From Methylocapsa aurea (GTDB taxonomy: Bacteria; Pseudomonadota; Alphaproteobacteria; Rhizobiales; Beijerinckiaceae), in contig NZ_JQKO01000016.1 of NCBI RefSeq assembly GCF_000746085.1, positions 1 through 64,000 of the forward strand: a stretch of 64,000 nt of DNA, read 5' to 3'. The position numbers and the translations under genes are program-made. Numbering within the stretch: position 1 is the stretch's first letter; the number at the start of each line of letters is the position of its first letter. Under the pieces are notes generated by a model. That model made no database searches. It worked only from the letters and a program-made list of their open reading frames with translations, and was not told the DNA's origin. Below, piece after piece: positions 50,221 to 59,582 of the stretch.

Positions 50221-51691
50221 ATGACACCATTCAGCAAGGTTGAAATGGCACTCTCCCTCCTTTCGGAGTTACGGGAGGACGTGCCAGATGGCGGTGGTGT
50301 CAATGAGCGACAAAGAGTTTTCGCGGCTTGATGTTCTTCTCGATGTCGCGGCTGGGCGGATGTCAGTCCGGGAGGCCTGCGCGCTATTGGGGATGGGACG
50401 TCGGCAGGCGTTTCGATTATTGGCGGGGTTCCGCGCCGACGGCGGGGCTAGCCTGATTTCCAAGCGCCGCGGACGGCCGAGCAACAACCGTCTGCCCGAC
50501 GCGGTGCGCGATCTGACGATGGGCCTGGTCAAGGCTCATTACGCTGATTTTGGTCCGACGCTGGCGTGCGAGAAGCTCGCCGCGCTTCACGACTGTCGCG
50601 TTTCGCGAGAGACGCTGCGCAAATGGATGATCGAGGACGGCTTGTGGATCGACCGGCGCCGCCGCCTGCCCTCGGTGCATCAGCCCAGGAACCGGCGTGA
50701 GCGCACGGGCGAACTGATCCAGATCGACGGCTCAAAACATTTCTGGTTCGAGAACCGCGGCCCCCAATGCACGCTGATCGTCTATATCGACGATGCGACG
50801 AGCCGGATTCTCCATGCGGCCTTTGTCCCGTCCGAATCGACGCTCGATAATTTGCGCGAGACCCGAGCCTATGTGGAGCAGCATGGGCGTCCGATCGCTT
50901 TTTATTCGGACAAGCACGCCATCTTTCGGGTCAACAAGCGCGACGCGGCCGGCGGCGACGGCATGACTCAGTTTGGGCGCGCGCTGCACGAGCTCAACAT
51001 CGATATTCTCTGCGCCAATTCGGCTCCGGCGAAGGGCCGGGTCGAGCGCTCTTTCGGGACCTTGCAAGACCGCTTGGTGAGGGAGCTGCGGCTCGCGAAC
51101 GTAGCGACGCTCGAGGCGGCGAATGCGTTCCTGCCGGGTTTTCTGGAAGCGCATAACGCGCGGTTCGGCAAGCCGCCGTTCGCCGCCGCCGACGCCCATC
51201 GTCCGCTGCAGGAAAATGTGGCGATTGAGGATGTTTTCGCCTGGAAGGAGGAGCGCACGGTCTCGAACAACCTGACGCTGCAGTACGACAAGATTCTCTT
51301 CATCCTGGAGCCGAACGAGGTGACGCGGCCGCTCGCCCGCAAGCGCGTGACGGTTTTCGACTATCCCGATGGCCGCCTGGCGATTAGCCATCAAGGTCGG
51401 GATTTGCCCTATCGCATGTTTGATCGGCTGCAGCAGGTCGACCAGGCGGCAATCGTCGAAAATAAGCGGCTTGGCCCAGTGCTGGCTTATGTGGCCGAGC
51501 GGCAGAAGGAGCTCGACATGGCGCGCTCGAAAAAGGCGCCGCGGCGGAGGGGCCAGGCGGAGCGGCATATGTTCAAGGTCGGCTGAGGGCTTTGGCGCCG
51601 AGCGAGACCGGGGGCGGCCGCGGCTGCGCAACCCGACCAGCTACGCCGCGGCTGCCCCCTCGCCCAGGTTGTGAGAACGGCTTGGTGTCAT
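50221..51691 (+). mobile_element. ISNCY-family insertion sequence
   Basis: The element carries one transposase gene. ATGACACCA at 50221 recurs inverted as TGGTGTCAT ending at 51691, about the expected distance outside the gene; these are the likely terminal repeats. Longer inverted identity and the target duplication could not be fixed by eye, so the ends are approximate. Confidence 0.65.
50288..51586 (+). CDS. ISNCY-family transposase
   Basis: A 432-residue DDE transposase. A helix-turn-helix opens it (MSVREACALLGMGRRQAFRLL), then the rve integrase core: IQIDGSKHFWFE (first Asp), FYSDKHAIFRVN (second Asp) and SAPAKGRVERSFGTLQDRLV (Glu region). The C-terminal basic tail is normal. ATG at 50288 is chosen after GGGAGGACGTGCCAG; the frame is open to 50240. 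It looks intact. Confidence 0.88.
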   Translation: MAVVSMSDKEFSRLDVLLDVAAGRMSVREACALLGMGRRQAFRLLAGFRADGGASLISKRRGRPSNNRLPDAVRDLTMGLVKAHYADFGPTLACEKLAALHDCRVSRETLRKWMIEDGLWIDRRRRLPSVHQPRNRRERTGELIQIDGSKHFWFENRGPQCTLIVYIDDATSRILHAAFVPSESTLDNLRETRAYVEQHGRPIAFYSDKHAIFRVNKRDAAGGDGMTQFGRALHELNIDILCANSAPAKGRVERSFGTLQDRLVRELRLANVATLEAANAFLPGFLEAHNARFGKPPFAAADAHRPLQENVAIEDVFAWKEERTVSNNLTLQYDKILFILEPNEVTRPLARKRVTVFDYPDGRLAISHQGRDLPYRMFDRLQQVDQAAIVENKRLGPVLAYVAERQKELDMARSKKAPRRRGQAERHMFKVG

Positions 51692-52109
51692 TTGAAAATT
51701 GCTGCTGCGGCGCCATTTGTGATTTGCGGCGACAGAAATTATTAAGAGAAATCAATAGAGTATATCATTAGCGTGCCATAAATCTGTAATCCGACGCAGC
51801 GTCGGCGTATCCGGGTCCGCTGGTGAAATTGCCGAGGCCAGGTTTCACGAATTGGGTTCACAAACTTTGGAACTGCAGCGCGCGACAAAAGCCCTTCTTC
51901 ACAGGCTTTCTCCGCCCCACGCGCTTCAATTATCAGATCCTGTCGGTTCGCGAACCCGGCACATTCGGAAGCCGGAACGAAAACCTGGAACCGACACGCC
52001 CCTGACAACCCGTTGGAAAGACTTGTATCCCTGCCTCCGCCGACGCGCTATGGCCGGAAACGCTGATCCTGTTTTGGGGCGCTCGGCGCAGCGCAAAGGG
52101 CCTGCCCCA
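51692..52109. other. Gene-free region after the IS element
   Basis: No supported gene is found in about 420 bp between the IS end and the LysR-type box at 52110. The GC content drops right after the IS. Confidence 0.3.
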
Positions 52110-52126
52110 GATAGCGTCTGGCTATC
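52110..52126. promoter_or_regulatory. LysR-type box A
   Basis: GATAGC, five bases, GCTATC: a perfect dyad 106 bp upstream of the cupin gene. The same dyad and spacing occur at 54854, 57459 and (one base changed) 58486. Confidence 0.75.
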
Positions 52127-52231
52127 GACTCGAAAGCCATTCGATATTTCACCCCGCCTCCCATTTCCTTGATGCTGCATTCGAGCCGACGCCGATTCCC
52201 TGGCTCGGCGTCAGAGACCGGAGATCAAGAA

Positions 52232-52702
52232 ATGAAAAGGCAAAAGTTCTTCCTCCCCGCGGCGCTGCTCGCCGGCGCGGCCGCATTGCTCGTCACCTCG
52301 GCCGAGGCCGGCCAATGCCCTGCCGACAAGGTCAGAGCGGATGCGACGAAACCCGTCGCCACGCCGGGCAAGGGCGTCAGCGACACGGTGCTGGCGGCGA
52401 TCGACTTGGCGCAAGAGCCCGCGAACATCGCCGATCGCAAACTACGCCTGCGCAAGCTCGTTGTGCGGCCGCAAGGCGTCGTTCCCTGGCATAGCCACGG
52501 AGATCGGCCCGCCATCATCTATATCGTCGAGGGGACAATCACCGAATACGCCAGCAATTGCGCCGTGCCGATCGTGCATAAGGCCGGCGACGTCGCCCGC
52601 GAAGCGAGCGCGACTTCGCATTGGTGGAAGAACGCCGGACATTCGCCGGTCACGCTGCTCTCCGCCGACGTTCAGCACGACGAGCGTGATCAGAACATGT
52701 GA
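52232..52702 (+). CDS. Exported cupin-domain protein
   Basis: A 156-residue periplasmic cupin with a Sec signal (FLPAALLAGAAALLVTSAEA). The metal-site block is VVPWHSHGDRPAIIYIVEG with His, His and later His in SATSHWWKNAG. Such proteins are of unknown enzymatic role. ATG at 52232 follows GGAGATCAAGAA. It precedes the MFS gene and has LysR-type box A upstream. Confidence 0.83.
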   Translation: MKRQKFFLPAALLAGAAALLVTSAEAGQCPADKVRADATKPVATPGKGVSDTVLAAIDLAQEPANIADRKLRLRKLVVRPQGVVPWHSHGDRPAIIYIVEGTITEYASNCAVPIVHKAGDVAREASATSHWWKNAGHSPVTLLSADVQHDERDQNM

Positions 52703-52789
52703 TCTGCCGATGCAGCGCTCTTGGGGCCCGAATATTGTCGGGCGCCAAATCGTCGCCCTTTCTCGGCAGCTCGTCGGGAGCATTGTGAA

Positions 52790-54031
52790 ATGCCGTATCA
52801 AGCAAAATATCCGACAGTTGGTCCAGCAGGTCGCGCCAATCGAAGTTCCGAGCGCTCGCAGTTGGCGTTCTTCATGCGGGCGCTGATGATCGGACTTGTC
52901 GCCTTTTTTACCCTGGTGGATCTCTTCGCCACGCAGGCCATTCTTCCGCTGCTGACGAAAGCTTACGGCGTAAGTCCCGGAGAGATGGGCCTCGCGGTCA
53001 ACGCGACGACGCTCGGCATGGCGATCGCGAGCCTTGGCGTGGCGTTTTTCAGCCGCGCGATCGATCGCCGCCTCGGCATCCTCGTGAGCCTCGCGCTCCT
53101 CGCCTTGCCGACATTGCTGCTCGCGCACGCCCCCGATCTGTCGACCTTCGCCGGGCTTCGCATCGCGCAGGGGCTCTGCATGGCGTCGGCTTTCACTCTG
53201 ACGCTTGCCTATCTCGGCGAAAATTACAGCGCGCGCGAGACAGCGGGCGCCTTCGCCGCCTACATCACCGGAAATGTCGCCTCCAACCTATTCGGGAGGC
53301 TCATGGCTGCGGGCGTCGCCGACCATTTCGGTCTTGTCACTAATTTTTATGTCTTCGCCGGCCTGAATCTCGCGGGCGCGATCCTCGTCTATTTCACGAT
53401 TGACCGGGCTCCCCCGATGCCGGCGGCCGCGGCGAAGCAGGGCTCCGCTTTCGACGCGCTCGCGATGCATCTTCGCGACCGTGCGCTCCGAGCGAGCTTC
53501 ATGATCGGCTTTTGCATCCTCTTTGCCTTCATCGGAACCTTCACCTACATCAATTTCATCCTCGTCCGCCCGCCGATCGCGGTTGGCATGATGACCGTGG
53601 GTTTCATCTATCTGGTCTTCGCGCCGTCCATTGTCACGACGCCGCTGGCCGGCGGGGCAGTCAGCCGTTGGGGGACGCGGCCGACCTTGTCGGGCTCGCT
53701 AGGGCTCGCCGGCCTCGGCCTGCCGCTGGTGTTGGCGCCGCGTCTCGAAGCGGTGGTCGCGGGCATGGTTCTGATCGGTGTTGGAACGTTTTTAGCGCAA
53801 GCGGTCGCAACGGGATTCGTCGGGCGCGCGGCTACGAAAGATCGCGGCGCCGCGAGCGGCATCTATCTCGCGAGCTATTTTTGCGGCGGCCTCGCCGGTA
53901 CGGCGGTTCTGGGCTTGATTTTCGACCATTTCGGCTGGCCGGCCTGCGTCCTCGGCATCGCTGTCGCGCTCGCGGCGGCGGCGTTTCTCACATCGCGGCT
54001 GACGATCGAGTCGGGTCGCATGGCGGTATAG
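52790..54031 (+). CDS. MFS transporter
   Basis: A 413-residue major facilitator with twelve hydrophobic segments; the loop 2-3 region reads FFSRAIDRRLGILVSLALL and TM4-5 has GLRIAQGLCMASAFTLTLAYL. It resembles the YnfM/arabinose-efflux type. Substrate unknown. ATG at 52790 follows GGGAGCATTGTGAA. It lies 87 bp after the cupin gene and likely shares its promoter. Confidence 0.88.
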   Translation: MPYQAKYPTVGPAGRANRSSERSQLAFFMRALMIGLVAFFTLVDLFATQAILPLLTKAYGVSPGEMGLAVNATTLGMAIASLGVAFFSRAIDRRLGILVSLALLALPTLLLAHAPDLSTFAGLRIAQGLCMASAFTLTLAYLGENYSARETAGAFAAYITGNVASNLFGRLMAAGVADHFGLVTNFYVFAGLNLAGAILVYFTIDRAPPMPAAAAKQGSAFDALAMHLRDRALRASFMIGFCILFAFIGTFTYINFILVRPPIAVGMMTVGFIYLVFAPSIVTTPLAGGAVSRWGTRPTLSGSLGLAGLGLPLVLAPRLEAVVAGMVLIGVGTFLAQAVATGFVGRAATKDRGAASGIYLASYFCGGLAGTAVLGLIFDHFGWPACVLGIAVALAAAAFLTSRLTIESGRMAV

Positions 54032-54085
54032 GGCCAAGGGCGGCAATAACAGTCTTTAGGCTCATCTGAAGAATGTAAACGCGCT

Positions 54086-54800
54086 TTGGTCGAATGCCAT
54101 GAGCAAGCCGTGAAGCCATTCGTCAGCCTCGCCGAAGCCCTGTCGCAAATCATCTGCCTGGACACGCGGATGCGTCAACGCCTCGCCGCTTTTGTCGGCG
54201 CGCAAGGTCAGATCAATGCTCCTTTGGCCGAAGTCTATGATCAGCTGGTCGCGCGCCTGGTCAAGGCCAGGGTCGGATAAAGCGCGCCGCAGACTGGCGA
54301 CCCCATGCCTCCTTTTTTCTGTCCGGACCAAAGCGGCAGGCTCGTGACGCTGGAGGACTTGACGGGCGTCGGCCGCACGATCTTGAGCTTTCATTGCGGC
54401 CACTTGCGCCCAATCCGCCAAATCGAGCTACACGGCCTTATCGAGGCCAAGCCCGCCTTCGCGTCTCTTCAAGCGACAGTCGTATCGATCATTCCGGAGC
54501 CGCAAACATGGACGGGGCCTTTGGCGCATGACCTCGATGAGGAACTGATCCTCCTATCGGATGTCGACAACGCGTTCGCGTTTTCGACCGGCTCGTTTAT
54601 TGGGTCGGCGACAATGCCATTGACTTGATGAAAGCGTGCGGATTGAACCTCAGCCAATATCAAGGCAACGGCAGCTGGACGCTGCCGTTCCAGCGACCTT
54701 CGCGCTCGATCGAAAACTGCTGCGTTATCGCGCGCTTGGTCAATCCTGATTTTCGCACCCGCATGGAGATCGATGAAATCTCGCGGCCCTCGCGCGCATA
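54086..54800 (+). pseudogene. Decayed peroxiredoxin paralogue
   Basis: Pieces in three frames align with the intact peroxiredoxin at 59583: an N-terminal helix (MRQRLAAFVGAQGQ), DQSGRLVTLEDLTG, LLSDVDNAFAF, then frame changes near 54590 and 54690 before SQYQGNGSW and RLVNPDFRTRM. The active site HWCPYC of the intact copy reads CGHLRPIR here, so both catalytic Cys are gone. It lies just upstream of LysR-type box B. Confidence 0.75.
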
Positions 54801-54853
54801 GCCCATCCGGCTGCGATCACGACGTCCCGTCCAAAGCGCCGGGGGAGCCTCGC

Positions 54854-54870
54854 GATAGCCGGCCGCTATC
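54854..54870. promoter_or_regulatory. LysR-type box B
   Basis: GATAGC, five bases, GCTATC (extended CGATAGC...GCTATCG), 118 bp before the small secreted protein gene. Confidence 0.78.
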
Positions 54871-54987
54871 GAAGTCCAAGCCAAAGGATATTTCAACTTC
54901 GTCGGCTGATTGCTCATAGTTCATGCGTCGGTGCGGGCCGACGACGGCTCCGGCCGCGACGATTGATCGGACAACAAGGAAACGACC

Positions 54988-55260
54988 ATGCAACGCAAGC
55001 TTCTTTTCCCTGCGATAATGGCGGGAACCATCGCAGTCGCCATGGCGCCCTACGCATTGGCGGAAGCCGTAAAACCAGGAACTTTCCGTACAGAGGCAAT
55101 GCACTATATGAAATCCATGAAAGTGCCGTTGAGCGAGGACAGGTCCTTGAATGTCCACATCCTCGAGATGGACGGCAAGCGGATGGCGCTCGTTCCCATA
55201 GAAGAGCTCAACGCGCTCCTGAGCCGCGCCGAAGGCCACAGCATGAACATCGGAAATTAG
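54988..55260 (+). CDS. Small secreted protein of the LysR regulon
   Basis: A 90-residue exported protein: signal peptide (FPAIMAGTIAVAMAPYALA), then a short polar domain (AMHYMKSMKVPLSEDRSLNV; MALVPIEELNALL). ATG at 54988 follows AAGGAAACGACC. I recognise no family. Box B upstream suggests oxidant or related stress control. Confidence 0.72.
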   Translation: MQRKLLFPAIMAGTIAVAMAPYALAEAVKPGTFRTEAMHYMKSMKVPLSEDRSLNVHILEMDGKRMALVPIEELNALLSRAEGHSMNIGN

Positions 55261-55618
55261 GGGAGAGTCGATCTTTCGGTAGTCCCGGGCGCGGCAATGG
55301 CGCTCGGGCGCGCCGGTTTCACAAGAGGTCGACGCCTTGCCAATGGAGCGCGATGGCGTTTTCGCGGTGAGCGGAAGAAATCAGCGTCTCATGGATCCGG
55401 CCGTTGGCGGCCGGGGCGCGCCAAGATCGCCGGCCCCGGGCGTGGCTCCAAATCATCTCCCTGGCGCCAGACGTAAGGGAGGCAAATCCCGGAACTTGGA
55501 AGCCGCAGGAGGCACTGCCGTATGCTGGCGCTCTGGCGGGCAGTTCAACGAGACGTATTGAGGTCGGGATCAGGAAATTCACACCGCTCCAACGCAATGA
55601 CGCGCTCGTCCTCGTCCC
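55261..55618. other. Gene-free region
   Basis: No supported gene in 358 bp. Frames on both strands are short and lack ribosome sites. It separates convergent genes and may hold their terminators, but I see no strong hairpin. Confidence 0.3.
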
Positions 55619-56806
55619 TCACCCCATCGGCTCGGTCGCCGGACGGCATTCGTGGAGGTAGAAGCCTTCGATAGGATCGACTTCCGCTTCCCACGGTGCG
55701 CCCTCGATCACCCGCCGTGCGTCGTCATAACCGGCCGCCCAGCGCGCGCGGATTCCTTTGCGGCTGAAGTCGATGTCCTTGGTGTGGTCCTCGCCTTCGA
55801 GCGGCGGCGCGAGGAGCCGGACCACGTGCATGCGGGTGAGGCAACCATAACTCGCCATATCGCGCGTGTCGTTGGCGTTGCGTTCGTTCTCCGGCAAGCG
55901 CATGGCCAGTTCGGCGATGATATGGCGCAAGCGGTGAATTTGCTTTTGCCGCCTGATGTGGCTGATGGCGCGGCTCGAATATTGAATATCCTTCTGGCGG
56001 TTCAAGATCGCCGTGATATTGTCCGGCTCTGGCCCATCCGGGTTCCACATATGAACCGCGAACACCAGCGAGTCGCGGCGGCGGGCGTCGTCGAAGATCG
56101 CCTCCACCGGAGTGTTGGAGACGATGCCGCCGTCCCAATAGAGTTCGCCGTCGATCCGCACCGCCGGAAACGCCGGCGGCAGAGCGCCCGAGGCCATCAC
56201 ATGGCGCACCGTGAGCGCCTCGTCGCGGCTGTCAAAATAGCGCATTTCGCCCGTCCGAATATTTGCCGCGCCGACGGTGAGCCGCGTCGGACCGCTGTGA
56301 ATCGACCCGAAATCGACGAGTTCCGACAAGGTGTTTTCGAGCGGGAGGGTGGAATAATAGCCGGCCGCGTCGACTGGCAAGCGGACGTTCGCTCCAAAAA
56401 AGGCCAGCGGATTGGGTTTGAAGAAGGCCGGGATTCCGGCCGCCAAGGTCAGCCAATTCGCCCAGGCGCGGCCGACGCCCGGAACGCACGAGGCGGCTTC
56501 GAAAGCAAGATCATGCGCCACGCGGCTCCAGAATTCGTCGAGCTTCGCCAGACGTTGGTCCGGCGCGTTGCCGGCGATCAGACTGGCGTTGATGGCGCCG
56601 ATCGAGGTGCCGATCACCCAGTCCGGTTCTATTTTGGCCTCGTGCAGGGCTTGATAAACGCCCGCCTGATAAGCGCCGAGCGCGCCGCCGCCTTGCAGCA
56701 CAAGGACGACCTGGCCGAAATCGGCGATGTTCCGCCGCGCGGCGGCGCCGTTTCCGGCGCGTCCGACAGCCTTGCCCGGATCATCGAACGGTTGAGCCTG
56801 CGTCAT
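55619..56806 (-). CDS. Patatin-like phospholipase
   Basis: A 395-residue patatin-fold acyl hydrolase. The oxyanion loop is LQGGGALGAYQAGVYQAL, the nucleophile is in GTSIGAINAS (GxSxG) and the catalytic Asp in YWDGGIVSNTP. A C-terminal DUF3734-like helical part follows. ATG at 56806 follows GGAGGGGCGACA. It lies 55 bp downstream of the DUF302 gene, same strand, so it should share LysR-type box C. Such enzymes remodel phospholipids or PHB; the latter fits the nearby 3-hydroxybutyrate dehydrogenase. Confidence 0.88.
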   Translation of the reverse strand: MTQAQPFDDPGKAVGRAGNGAAARRNIADFGQVVLVLQGGGALGAYQAGVYQALHEAKIEPDWVIGTSIGAINASLIAGNAPDQRLAKLDEFWSRVAHDLAFEAASCVPGVGRAWANWLTLAAGIPAFFKPNPLAFFGANVRLPVDAAGYYSTLPLENTLSELVDFGSIHSGPTRLTVGAANIRTGEMRYFDSRDEALTVRHVMASGALPPAFPAVRIDGELYWDGGIVSNTPVEAIFDDARRRDSLVFAVHMWNPDGPEPDNITAILNRQKDIQYSSRAISHIRRQKQIHRLRHIIAELAMRLPENERNANDTRDMASYGCLTRMHVVRLLAPPLEGEDHTKDIDFSRKGIRARWAAGYDDARRVIEGAPWEAEVDPIEGFYLHECRPATEPMG

Positions 56807-56861
56807 TGTCGCCCCTCCAAAGCCTGGCTTCCTCGATTTTACCGGCGTAAGCGCGCCAAGC

Positions 56862-57353
56862 TTACTTGGCGGCCACGCTCGATGTGATCGAGGCGACGAC
56901 TTTGGAGGCCATCTTGAACGCGCCGTCCCGGTCCGCGATGTGGTGGCGGCGCGCGATCCAGGCAAAATCCGTATAGACGGCCCAAACGCGTCCCTTGGCG
57001 TCCTGCGTTACCAGCAAGCGCACTGGCCAGTCGAGCCCGGCGTTCGGGTTCGACGTTAGGAACTGGATGCCCAGCGGCGGGTTGCCGAAAGTCAGCAGGG
57101 TCGAGGGACGAAGCTCGATGCCGGCGTCGGCGGCGAGCTGAGCCTGGTCGATCGCCGAGAAGAACTTGATGCCCTTCTTCTCGACATCCGCCTTGATCCG
57201 GCTGATCGCTTCCTCGACGCCATATTGGCTTTCGACCCTGACGATCCCATTGCCGGCCGACGCGGCGTCGGCCGGCATCGCCTCCGGCTCGGTCAGAACG
57301 AGCCCCGTCGCGATCGCTAGGGCGGAAACAGCAAGCTTGAGGCGTTTCGACAT
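56862..57353 (-). CDS. Exported DUF302-domain protein
   Basis: A 163-residue periplasmic protein with signal peptide (LAVSALAIATGLVLTEPEA) and a DUF302 domain (EEAISRIKADVEKKGIKFF, then IDQAQLA and LLTFGNPPLGIQFL). DUF302 proteins are often induced by oxidative or sulfur stress; function unknown. Box C lies 106 bp upstream. Confidence 0.86.
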   Translation of the reverse strand: MSKRLKLAVSALAIATGLVLTEPEAMPADAASAGNGIVRVESQYGVEEAISRIKADVEKKGIKFFSAIDQAQLAADAGIELRPSTLLTFGNPPLGIQFLTSNPNAGLDWPVRLLVTQDAKGRVWAVYTDFAWIARRHHIADRDGAFKMASKVVASITSSVAAK

Positions 57354-57458
57354 TGGGCGCTCCGATCATTCAACCAACGCGCGGACGTCGCGCGAGGCGC
57401 AGCGGCGGAGAATGGCGAACGGACGCTCCGAGTTGAAATACAGAGTGGCTTTCAAGTC

Positions 57459-57475
57459 GATAGCGGTTTGCTATC
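57459..57475. promoter_or_regulatory. LysR-type box C
   Basis: GATAGC, five bases, GCTATC, 106 bp upstream of the DUF302 gene (minus strand). It equals boxes A and B in sequence and spacing. Confidence 0.78.
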
Positions 57476-57507
57476 GCCGCGCGGAACCGAATGCCCCCCG
57501 CTTCCGA

Positions 57508-58425
57508 TCAAGCGGCCTCGACTCGCGACGAAGCCCCTTTTCGGATCTCGGCCGGCCAATCACCCGCCCGGAGGAGATTCATGAAGGCGCCGACCGCCCC
57601 CGACCTTTTCCGTCCGGCCACGGCATACATGACGATGGCGCGGCCGAGTTCGAGCCCTTCGACCGGCGCGAAAGTCAGGCAGTTCGACAGAACCGCGCTT
57701 TCGGGCATGAGCCCGACGCCAAGGCCGGCCTCGAGCAAAACGAGATGATCATGTTCGGAAACGATTTCATGCGAGACCTTCGGGCCTATTTGCCGGTTTT
57801 TCAAAAACGCGGCGAAGTCCCGGGTCGCCTCGCAGCACGACCGGACGATCAGGCGCTCGCCGGCGAAATCCTCGGGCTCGACGGCATTGCGTCCCGCGAA
57901 CCGATGGGTCTTACCGACGACGACCTGGACGCGCTCGGAAAAAAGCGGCCAGGATTCCAGCCGGTCCCAGGATTCGGCCAGCGGCCCCGCGAGGGCGATG
58001 TCGGCCTCTCCTTGGCGCAAAAATCCGGCGATCTCGTCGCGGGCGCCGCGCAACAGCCGCAGCTCGAGGCCATCGAAGGCCCGGCTCAGTTCGGTCAGAT
58101 GCGAGACGAACAGCGACAGACCGAGAGAATGCGAAAGCGCGAGCGTCATAGGCGCGACTGCGCCTTTTTTCAAAGAGGAGGCGAGGTTTTTCGCGGCGGC
58201 GGCGCTGTCGTGGCACTGCTGCAGAAAAGGCGTCATGCGCCGACCGAATTCGGTGAGATGGGTGAGGTTGCGCTCCCGCCGGAAAAGATCGTCGCCGAAT
58301 TCTTCCTCCAATTGCTTGATGGCGCGCGTGAGCGAGGGCTGCGCGACATTGCATTCCTCAGCCGCGCGGGTGAAATTGAGCAGGCGCGCCGCCGCGAGAA
58401 AGTAGCGAACCTGGTGCATTTCCAT
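57508..58425 (-). CDS. LysR-family regulator
   Basis: A 305-residue LysR protein. N-terminal winged helix-turn-helix: FLAAARLLNFTRAAEECNVA, QPSLTRAIKQLEEEFG, LFRRERN. The effector domain has Cys residues in RLIVRSCCEATRDF, close to where OxyR/CynR relatives place sensor residues. ATG at 58425 (MEMHQVRYF) is the usual start. It is divergent from the SDR gene with box D between them; the same dyad marks three other promoters, so it is the likely regulator of this region. It may sense an oxidant. Confidence 0.9.
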   Translation of the reverse strand: MEMHQVRYFLAAARLLNFTRAAEECNVAQPSLTRAIKQLEEEFGDDLFRRERNLTHLTEFGRRMTPFLQQCHDSAAAAKNLASSLKKGAVAPMTLALSHSLGLSLFVSHLTELSRAFDGLELRLLRGARDEIAGFLRQGEADIALAGPLAESWDRLESWPLFSERVQVVVGKTHRFAGRNAVEPEDFAGERLIVRSCCEATRDFAAFLKNRQIGPKVSHEIVSEHDHLVLLEAGLGVGLMPESAVLSNCLTFAPVEGLELGRAIVMYAVAGRKRSGAVGAFMNLLRAGDWPAEIRKGASSRVEAA

Positions 58426-58485
58426 CGGCGCCCCCGCCTCCATTCAAGTCTCGCGGCCCAATGGCCCACCGCCATTGCCCCGCGC

Positions 58486-58502
58486 CATAGCCTATCGCTA
58501 TC
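58486..58502. promoter_or_regulatory. LysR-type box D
   Basis: CATAGC, five bases, GCTATC: one base from boxes A-C, in the lysR-SDR gap, 61 bp from the lysR start and 118 bp from the SDR start. It can serve autoregulation and activation of the divergent operon. Confidence 0.75.
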
Positions 58503-58619
58503 GAACCCTGCCGCAAACGCTATTTCAACCGCACTTGCGCCACCGTTAGGCTTGCCGCCGGATATTTGGCGCGCCCCGGACCGCGAATTCGGGGCGTCGA
58601 TGGCAAGTGGAGTTTTTCA

Positions 58620-59447
58620 ATGAACACTATGAGCAAATCCCAATCGGCCAATGGAGTGCGCGGCGAACTCGCCGGCAAGGCCGCGATCGTCACCGGATCG
58701 ACGAGCGGCATTGGCCTGGGGATTGCTCGGGCCTTGGCCTCGGCCGGCGTAAACGTCGTGCTTAACGGCTTCGGCGACGCCGCCGGAATCGCTCGGATCC
58801 GCAGGGATCTGGAGCAATCCTTTGGCATAAGCACAATCTATTCGGCCGCCGACATGTCGATGCCGGCCGACATCGAAGGAATGGCGGAAGCGGCGCGACA
58901 GACCTTCGGCAAGGTCGACATCCTCATCAACAACGCCGGCATCCAGCATGTGGAGGCGGTCGAGACCTTTCCGCCGGCGAAATGGGACGCCATCATCGCC
59001 ATCAATCTTTCCGCCGCGTTCCACGCCATCCGCGCGGTCGCCCCGGAAATGAAAGCGCGCAAATGGGGCCGCATCATCAATATCGCTTCAGCGCATGCGC
59101 TGGTCGCCTCGCCTTTCAAGTCGGCCTATGTCGCGGCCAAACATGGCGTCGCTGGCTTGACCAAATCGGTCGCTCTCGAAATGGCCGAACATGGCGTCAC
59201 GGTCAATGCGATCTGTCCCGGCTACGTGCTGACGCCCTTGGTTCAAAAGCAGATACCCGAAACGGCAAAGGCGCGCGGCTTGACCGAAGAGCAGGTCGTG
59301 AGGGACGTGCTCCTGCACGCACAGCCGACCCGGCAATTCGTCACGACAGAACAAATCGGCGCCCTCACCCTATTCCTCTGCACCGCGGCAGGCGCCTCCA
59401 TCACCGGCGCGGCGCTGCCGATCGACGGAGGATGGACGGCGCAATGA
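58620..59447 (+). CDS. 3-hydroxybutyrate dehydrogenase-like SDR
   Basis: A 275-residue short-chain dehydrogenase: TGSTSGIGLGIA (NAD site), ILINNAGIQHVE, active Ser in IINIASAHALVASP and SAYVAAKHG (Tyr and Lys). The late ICPGYVLTPLVQKQI matches BdhA-type 3-hydroxybutyrate dehydrogenases. ATG at 58620 follows GTGGAGTTTTTCA. It heads an operon with the peroxiredoxin under LysR-type box D. Confidence 0.88.
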   Translation: MNTMSKSQSANGVRGELAGKAAIVTGSTSGIGLGIARALASAGVNVVLNGFGDAAGIARIRRDLEQSFGISTIYSAADMSMPADIEGMAEAARQTFGKVDILINNAGIQHVEAVETFPPAKWDAIIAINLSAAFHAIRAVAPEMKARKWGRIINIASAHALVASPFKSAYVAAKHGVAGLTKSVALEMAEHGVTVNAICPGYVLTPLVQKQIPETAKARGLTEEQVVRDVLLHAQPTRQFVTTEQIGALTLFLCTAAGASITGAALPIDGGWTAQ

Positions 59448-59582
59448 AAATTAACTTATCCGCCGCGCTTGGCTTGGCTCGTGATGCGCTCCCTATCCAA
59501 ATTTGCGTGCGGCGTATAGTCTTCGGGGCCAATGCGCTCGTCGGCTGGTTGGCGGGCCACGCTGTCCGTTGAGAAGCATCGC

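Noticed and set aside
55652-56887. 411-codon plus-strand frame opposite the patatin gene
   Set aside because: The minus strand encodes a full patatin with GxSxG and DGG motifs; the plus frame has none.
57166-58623. 485-codon plus-strand frame opposite lysR
   Set aside because: It spans the lysR gene, box D and part of the DUF302 gene, and has no recognisable domain.
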